A stretch of 9,878 nucleotides of DNA, taken from the NCBI GenBank assembly GCA_021788795.1, contig JAJYKG010000062.1, positions 1 through 9,878 on the forward strand, read 5' to 3'. The notes beneath the pieces are model-generated. The model searched no databases and was not told where the DNA came from. It worked only from the letters and a program-made list of their open reading frames with translations. Positions 7,308 to 9,878 of this stretch are shown here, piece after piece (position 1 is the stretch's first letter; each line of letters opens with the position of its first letter). The stretch comes from Thermoplasmata archaeon (GTDB taxonomy: Archaea > Thermoplasmatota > Thermoplasmata > RBG-16-68-12). A program made the translations under genes and the position numbers.

Positions 7308-7964
7308 TCACGGCGCGCTCGCCAGGTGGGACCCGAGGGCACCGCCGCCGATGGCCAGGGCCAGGATCGCGGAGGCGACCGCGAAGAGCAGGAAGAGCAG
7401 GAACCCGCCGTAGGCGAGCTTCCAGGGCAGCGTCAGCGTCTTCCGCTCCACATCGGGCAGGTTCTCCAGCTCGGGCACCACGACCATCCGGTCGATGTAC
7501 ACGGTCACGGGGAAGGTGAGCACCGCCGTGCCGCCTAGAGCGATGTAGAGGAACAGCATCGCGATCGGCTCCGCGGTCATCCCGAGCCCGTAGGCGGAGA
7601 CGCCGTAGTAGATGCTGAGCGCGCCCGTGACCCCCGCGAGCACGCCGACGTACTGCGTCCGAAGGCGGAGGAGCACGGAGACCGCGAAGGCGACCAGGAT
7701 GATTCCCAGGAGCGAGTACGGGTCGTAGAAGAGGATGTTGTACGAGCCGGGCAGGGGCCAGGTGAGCTCGCCCCAGATCCCGATCGCGAAGACGATCACG
7801 CCGAGGCCGGCCAGGGGGATGGCCGCGCCCCGGAGGTGCTCGTACGTCTTGTGGTGCCCGTGCCTCCGGTAGTTGAGATATCCGACCGCGCCGGAATAGA
7901 ACAGGAGCGTCGCGACGAACGCGAGGGTGAACAGCTGCAGCGCCAACGGATCGACGAATGCCAT
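7308..7964 (-). CDS. DUF981 family six-helix membrane protein
   Basis: 218 residues from the ATG at 7964, preceded by a good SD (GGGAGG, 6 bases before ATG). An in-frame ATG at 8033 would add 23 basic residues unlike the family N-terminus and is not preferred. Six hydrophobic helices (about 8-30, 47-65, 82-99, 105-125, 133-155, 184-206). Family-like features are the start MAFVDPLALQLF, WPLPGSYNILFYDPY (69-83) in the loop before helix 3, and Glu/Pro pairs at helix ends. After helix 1 there is a His-rich loop (His35, 37, 38, 43 with Arg33-Arg34), which could bind metal or lipid headgroups. The protein is an integral cytoplasmic-membrane protein. DUF981 is known mainly from archaea and has no established function as far as I know. 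It is convergent with the nuclease-fold gene and divergent from the secreted-protein gene; no operon partner is visible. Confidence 0.87.
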   Translation of the reverse strand: MAFVDPLALQLFTLAFVATLLFYSGAVGYLNYRRHGHHKTYEHLRGAAIPLAGLGVIVFAIGIWGELTWPLPGSYNILFYDPYSLLGIILVAFAVSVLLRLRTQYVGVLAGVTGALSIYYGVSAYGLGMTAEPIAMLFLYIALGGTAVLTFPVTVYIDRMVVVPELENLPDVERKTLTLPWKLAYGGFLLFLLFAVASAILALAIGGGALGSHLASAP

Positions 7965-7970
7965 GCGAGT

Positions 7971-7976
7971 CCTCCC
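7971..7976 (-). promoter_or_regulatory. Shine-Dalgarno site of the DUF981 gene
   Basis: On the - strand GGGAGG is followed by 6 bases (ACTCGC) and then the ATG at 7964. It supports that start over the upstream in-frame ATG at 8033, which has no SD. Confidence 0.65.
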
Positions 7977-8080
7977 GCCCCGCCTTGCGGCGACGCCCGC
8001 AGCGTGCGCGTGCCACGGGTCCGCGAACCGCATCCACCGGAGGGGCGGACCGGAATCGCGCGTCAGCTATCTCATGATGT

Positions 8081-8099
8081 AGGGTCCGCGCAGGACCCT
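8081..8099. repeat. Perfect inverted repeat (7-bp arms, 5-base loop)
   Basis: AGGGTCC (8081-8087), loop GCGCA, GGACCCT (8093-8099). It can form a stable hairpin in RNA on either strand, or be an operator-like palindrome in DNA. It lies about 117 bases before the DUF981 start and 180 bases before the TATA box of the secreted-protein gene. No T-run follows on either strand, so it is not a typical intrinsic terminator. Confidence 0.55.
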
Positions 8100-8259
8100 C
8101 CGGATCCCCGTGTCGGTCCCGCCTCCCGGGTCCGGGCCGCGGGGCGGGGCCGAGGACCTCCGCGCGTGGCGCGCCCCTGCGGCCCCGAAGAGCTCGCCGC
8201 GGCGGCGCAGGGGTTCGACGATTGTCGGTCTCCGTACGCCGTCCGCCCTCCGGAGCGTG

Positions 8260-8279
8260 CGAGCCATTATCTAGGCTCG
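8260..8279 (+). promoter_or_regulatory. TATA box inside a 20-bp dyad
   Basis: ATTATCTA (8266-8273) is flanked by perfect 6-base inverted arms CGAGCC (8260-8265) and GGCTCG (8274-8279). The AT-rich centre is a plausible archaeal TATA box; transcription would start about 26 bases downstream, near 8294-8297. The symmetric arms on both sides of the box look like a repressor operator that would compete with TBP. The promoter points toward the secreted-protein gene. Confidence 0.5.
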
Positions 8280-8296
8280 GGGGGATGCCCGCCAAA

Positions 8297-8316
8297 CCCG
8301 CCCCCTCCGGGGCGGG
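8297..8316 (+). ncRNA. GC-rich stem-loop at the predicted 5' end of the mRNA
   Basis: CCCGCCCC (8297-8304), loop CTCC, GGGGCGGG (8309-8316): a perfect 8-bp, all-G/C stem with a 4-base loop. If the TATA box at 8266-8273 is used, the stem starts within a few bases of the transcript start and ends just before the purine-rich SD region. It could protect the 5' end or modulate ribosome access. It is a leader element rather than a separate RNA gene. Confidence 0.45.
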
Positions 8317-8335
8317 GGGTGAGGGAGAGGGTAGG
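8317..8335 (+). promoter_or_regulatory. Purine-rich ribosome binding region before a TTG start
   Basis: The stretch between the stem-loop and TTG 8336 is almost entirely G and A, with GGTGA at 8318-8322 and GGGAGAGG at 8323-8330. The GGTGA core is 13 bases before the TTG, rather far, while the second motif is 5 bases before it. This supports TTG 8336 as a start, although the ATG at 8285 cannot be excluded. Confidence 0.45.
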
Positions 8336-9878
8336 TTGCATCGTCGAAAGGAACTTCTGGGTGTCCTCGTCGCCTTGCTGATTGCCGCGTCGCTCCTCCT
8401 CGCGGTCCCGCTCGGGCCGTCGGCCCCCGCCGCGACGCCGGCGGCGCCGGCCGTGTCGGCGTCCGCGGCGACGCCAGCGATCTGGTACAACTACAGCGAC
8501 TTCTTCAACGTCTCCTACGGGGAGTGGTGGGACATCCGGGCCCCGCTCTACGGGGACGAGCCCATCCACGCGGACTGCTTCAACCTGACCGCCTACAACG
8601 ACGGCACGTGCACGAAGCGGGTCGCGGGCTGGCCCGCGGTCCCCTCGTACCCGTACATGAACTGGGCCGGCTCGGGGAGCGCGAACAGCGAGGGGAGCTC
8701 GACCGCGGTCTACGCGCCGTACCGCGCGGACATCACCGCCTACAACGAACCCGGCTACAACCTGTCCCAGCCGGTCTTCCTTCCGGTGCTCGACTACGCG
8801 GCGGCGCCGGGGGCATCGCTCTCGTTCAACTGGAACATGCAGTACCTGGACACGGCGCAGTTCACCGCCCTGACCACCGCCCCCCTGAGCTGCTACTCCG
8901 GCACATCGAACGCGAACGACGGGTATCAGCTCGTGTCCAAGATCTACCTGACGATGGACAACCAGGAGGCCCTCCGCCTCTTCGGCGCGACGATCCCGAC
9001 CTCTGGGGGCGCCCTGCAGAGCTGGTGGGCCGCGAACACGCTCCCCGGGTGCGCGATGACGACCGGCGGCAAGAACCCCCAGGCCGGCCCCCTCGAGACG
9101 GCCGTGAACAACTGGTTCGCCAACGAGGCGAACGGGAAGTACGACATCTACAACGGCTACGACGCGGCCTACACGAGCCTGTACACGAACATCACCGCCA
9201 CGGTGCTGTCCCCGGGCCCCACGGGCACGACGGAGGTCTACATCGAGCATGGCGCCTGGGGCACGGAGACCCTCCTCGACCGCTGGTTCTACTGGGGCAA
9301 CGCCTCCTACACGGCGAACGTCATGAACTCCGGCGCGGCGAAGGGCTGGTGGGGCATGGAGAACGGCTGGTGGGAGGGCGTGCACTACACGGGCACGCTG
9401 ACCTCGGCGGCCATGAACTTCAACCTGCAGGGCGTCCTCCAGTACCACTTCCAAGAGCACTCCGCCCCCGGCCCGGACAACTGCTACCGCGGGCAGACGA
9501 CCTGCACGGAGGCCTCGCCCTCGGACGACACTCCGTACTGGACGTGGGGGCCGATGCTCCTCGACTACGGGATCTTCTCGCCGCAGCACCCCTCCGAGAT
9601 TTCGCGCTTCAGCGGCCTGAACTACATCAAGTCGACGCCGGGCAGCGGCGACTACGGCACGAACACGTCCTTCGACTACGTGCCGGTCTCCTGGCCGGCG
9701 AAGGCGGGTGAGTACTGGAACTTCGCCTTCCCGACGAACGCGAGCGCGTACTACCAGAACCCCGCGACCGCGCCGATCGGGACGGACCCGTTCAAGACGG
9801 GCGTGCCGCTGCCCACGATCACGTCGACCCTGTCCCTGGACAAGATCTTCCCCGCGGGCGTCGGCACGTGGAACGCCG
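8336..9878 (+). CDS. Large secreted protein of unknown family (3' partial)
   Basis: The frame is open to the right edge; 514 codons are visible from TTG 8336. That start gives a compact signal peptide: HRRKE, then a hydrophobic core (LLGVLVALLIAASLLLAV), then an Ala/Pro/Ser linker. The in-frame ATG at 8285 adds 17 Gly/Pro/Glu-rich residues and lies only about 15 bases from the TATA centre, which argues against it. The mature part begins near AIWYNYSDFFNVSYGEWW and is rich in Trp, Tyr, Asn and Gly, with several NxS/T sequons and six Cys (in DCFNL, GTCTK, LSCYS, PGCAM, DNCYR and TTCTE) that could form three disulfides. No kelch, PKD, protease or glycosidase motif is recognised. An extracellular beta-rich domain, perhaps carbohydrate-binding, is only a guess from the aromatic content. 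The C-terminus and any anchor lie outside the window. Confidence 0.8.
   Translation, partial: MHRRKELLGVLVALLIAASLLLAVPLGPSAPAATPAAPAVSASAATPAIWYNYSDFFNVSYGEWWDIRAPLYGDEPIHADCFNLTAYNDGTCTKRVAGWPAVPSYPYMNWAGSGSANSEGSSTAVYAPYRADITAYNEPGYNLSQPVFLPVLDYAAAPGASLSFNWNMQYLDTAQFTALTTAPLSCYSGTSNANDGYQLVSKIYLTMDNQEALRLFGATIPTSGGALQSWWAANTLPGCAMTTGGKNPQAGPLETAVNNWFANEANGKYDIYNGYDAAYTSLYTNITATVLSPGPTGTTEVYIEHGAWGTETLLDRWFYWGNASYTANVMNSGAAKGWWGMENGWWEGVHYTGTLTSAAMNFNLQGVLQYHFQEHSAPGPDNCYRGQTTCTEASPSDDTPYWTWGPMLLDYGIFSPQHPSEISRFSGLNYIKSTPGSGDYGTNTSFDYVPVSWPAKAGEYWNFAFPTNASAYYQNPATAPIGTDPFKTGVPLPTITSTLSLDKIFPAGVGTWNA

Larger units (their letters stand above)
7965..8259. other. Divergent intergenic region without a supported gene
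   Basis: This is the spacer between the DUF981 gene (-) and the secreted-protein gene (+). It contains the SD above, a hairpin at 8081-8099, and one relatively AT-rich patch around 8066-8082 that, read on the - strand (ATCATGAGATAG), might serve as a weak TATA region for the DUF981 gene with a leader of about 80 bases. The small open frames here are Arg/Pro/Gly-rich and look like by-products of composition. Confidence 0.4.

Noticed and set aside
6815..7519. Open frame on the + strand starting at TTG 6815
   Set aside because: It is the shadow frame over the nuclease-fold gene; the D-ExK motifs are in the other frame, and this one is Arg/Pro-rich.
8067..8267. 66-codon open frame on the - strand in the spacer
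   Set aside because: Arg/Pro/Gly-rich, no SD motif seen before its ATG, which lies inside the TATA dyad, and its end overlaps the hairpin. It could be a real small basic protein, but nothing positive supports it.
6991..8490. 499-codon open frame on the - strand
   Set aside because: Runs through the nuclease-fold gene, the DUF981 gene in another frame and the spacer; low-complexity Arg/Pro/Ala sequence.
8267..9589. 440-codon open frame on the - strand
   Set aside because: Antisense shadow of the secreted-protein gene; that gene has a signal peptide and normal protein composition, and this frame does not.
1..9878. Defence system, CRISPR array, tRNA/rRNA or insertion sequence
   Set aside because: No regularly spaced repeats, no cloverleaf or rRNA-like stretches, no transposase motif or terminal inverted repeats. 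The single nuclease-fold protein has no restriction-modification or effector partner beside it.

Overview
The window is very GC-rich, has dense single-copy genes and carries no RNA genes, CRISPR array or insertion sequence. Short AT-rich TATA elements sit about 26 bases before a start codon or predicted transcript start, Shine-Dalgarno motifs match the archaeal GGAGG/GGTGA type, one gene belongs to the largely archaeal DUF981 family, and the surface proteins end in one membrane helix plus a short Arg/Pro tail. Together these suggest an archaeon, most likely a high-GC terrestrial member of the Thermoplasmatota. That placement is inference from gene style and composition, not from a marker gene.

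Layout. Positions 3-6201 hold two tandem genes on the + strand, separated by 4 bases and probably co-translated. Both encode secreted, C-terminally anchored, sequon-rich surface proteins that begin with a six-repeat kelch propeller. The first (5' end outside the window) continues with an Ig-like domain, a long region of amphipathic beta strands and a second propeller-like region. The second continues with three PKD domains. After a 90-base gap with a clear TATA box comes a probably leaderless VOC (glyoxalase-fold) gene at 6292-6792. It is followed by a small PD-(D/E)XK nuclease-fold gene whose real start seems to lie upstream of the first canonical start codon (6831-7289). A convergent DUF981 six-helix membrane protein occupies 7308-7964 on the - strand. 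A gene-free stretch of about 370 bases (7965-8335) holds a hairpin, a dyad centred on a TATA box and a second very GC-rich hairpin. It leads into a large secreted protein of unknown family that runs off the right edge (8336-9878).

How the genes fit together. Three of the six genes (about 80% of the sequence) encode exported proteins with Ala/Pro-rich linkers after the signal peptide, many N-glycosylation sequons and aromatic-rich beta domains. This looks like a cell-surface display or adhesion locus. The VOC, nuclease-fold and DUF981 genes show no evident functional link to it. The most useful leads are the kelch pair with two different downstream architectures, the unexplained beta-strand region of the first protein, the degenerate metal site of the VOC protein, the missing start codon of the nuclease-fold gene, and the promoter/leader structure in front of the unknown secreted protein.
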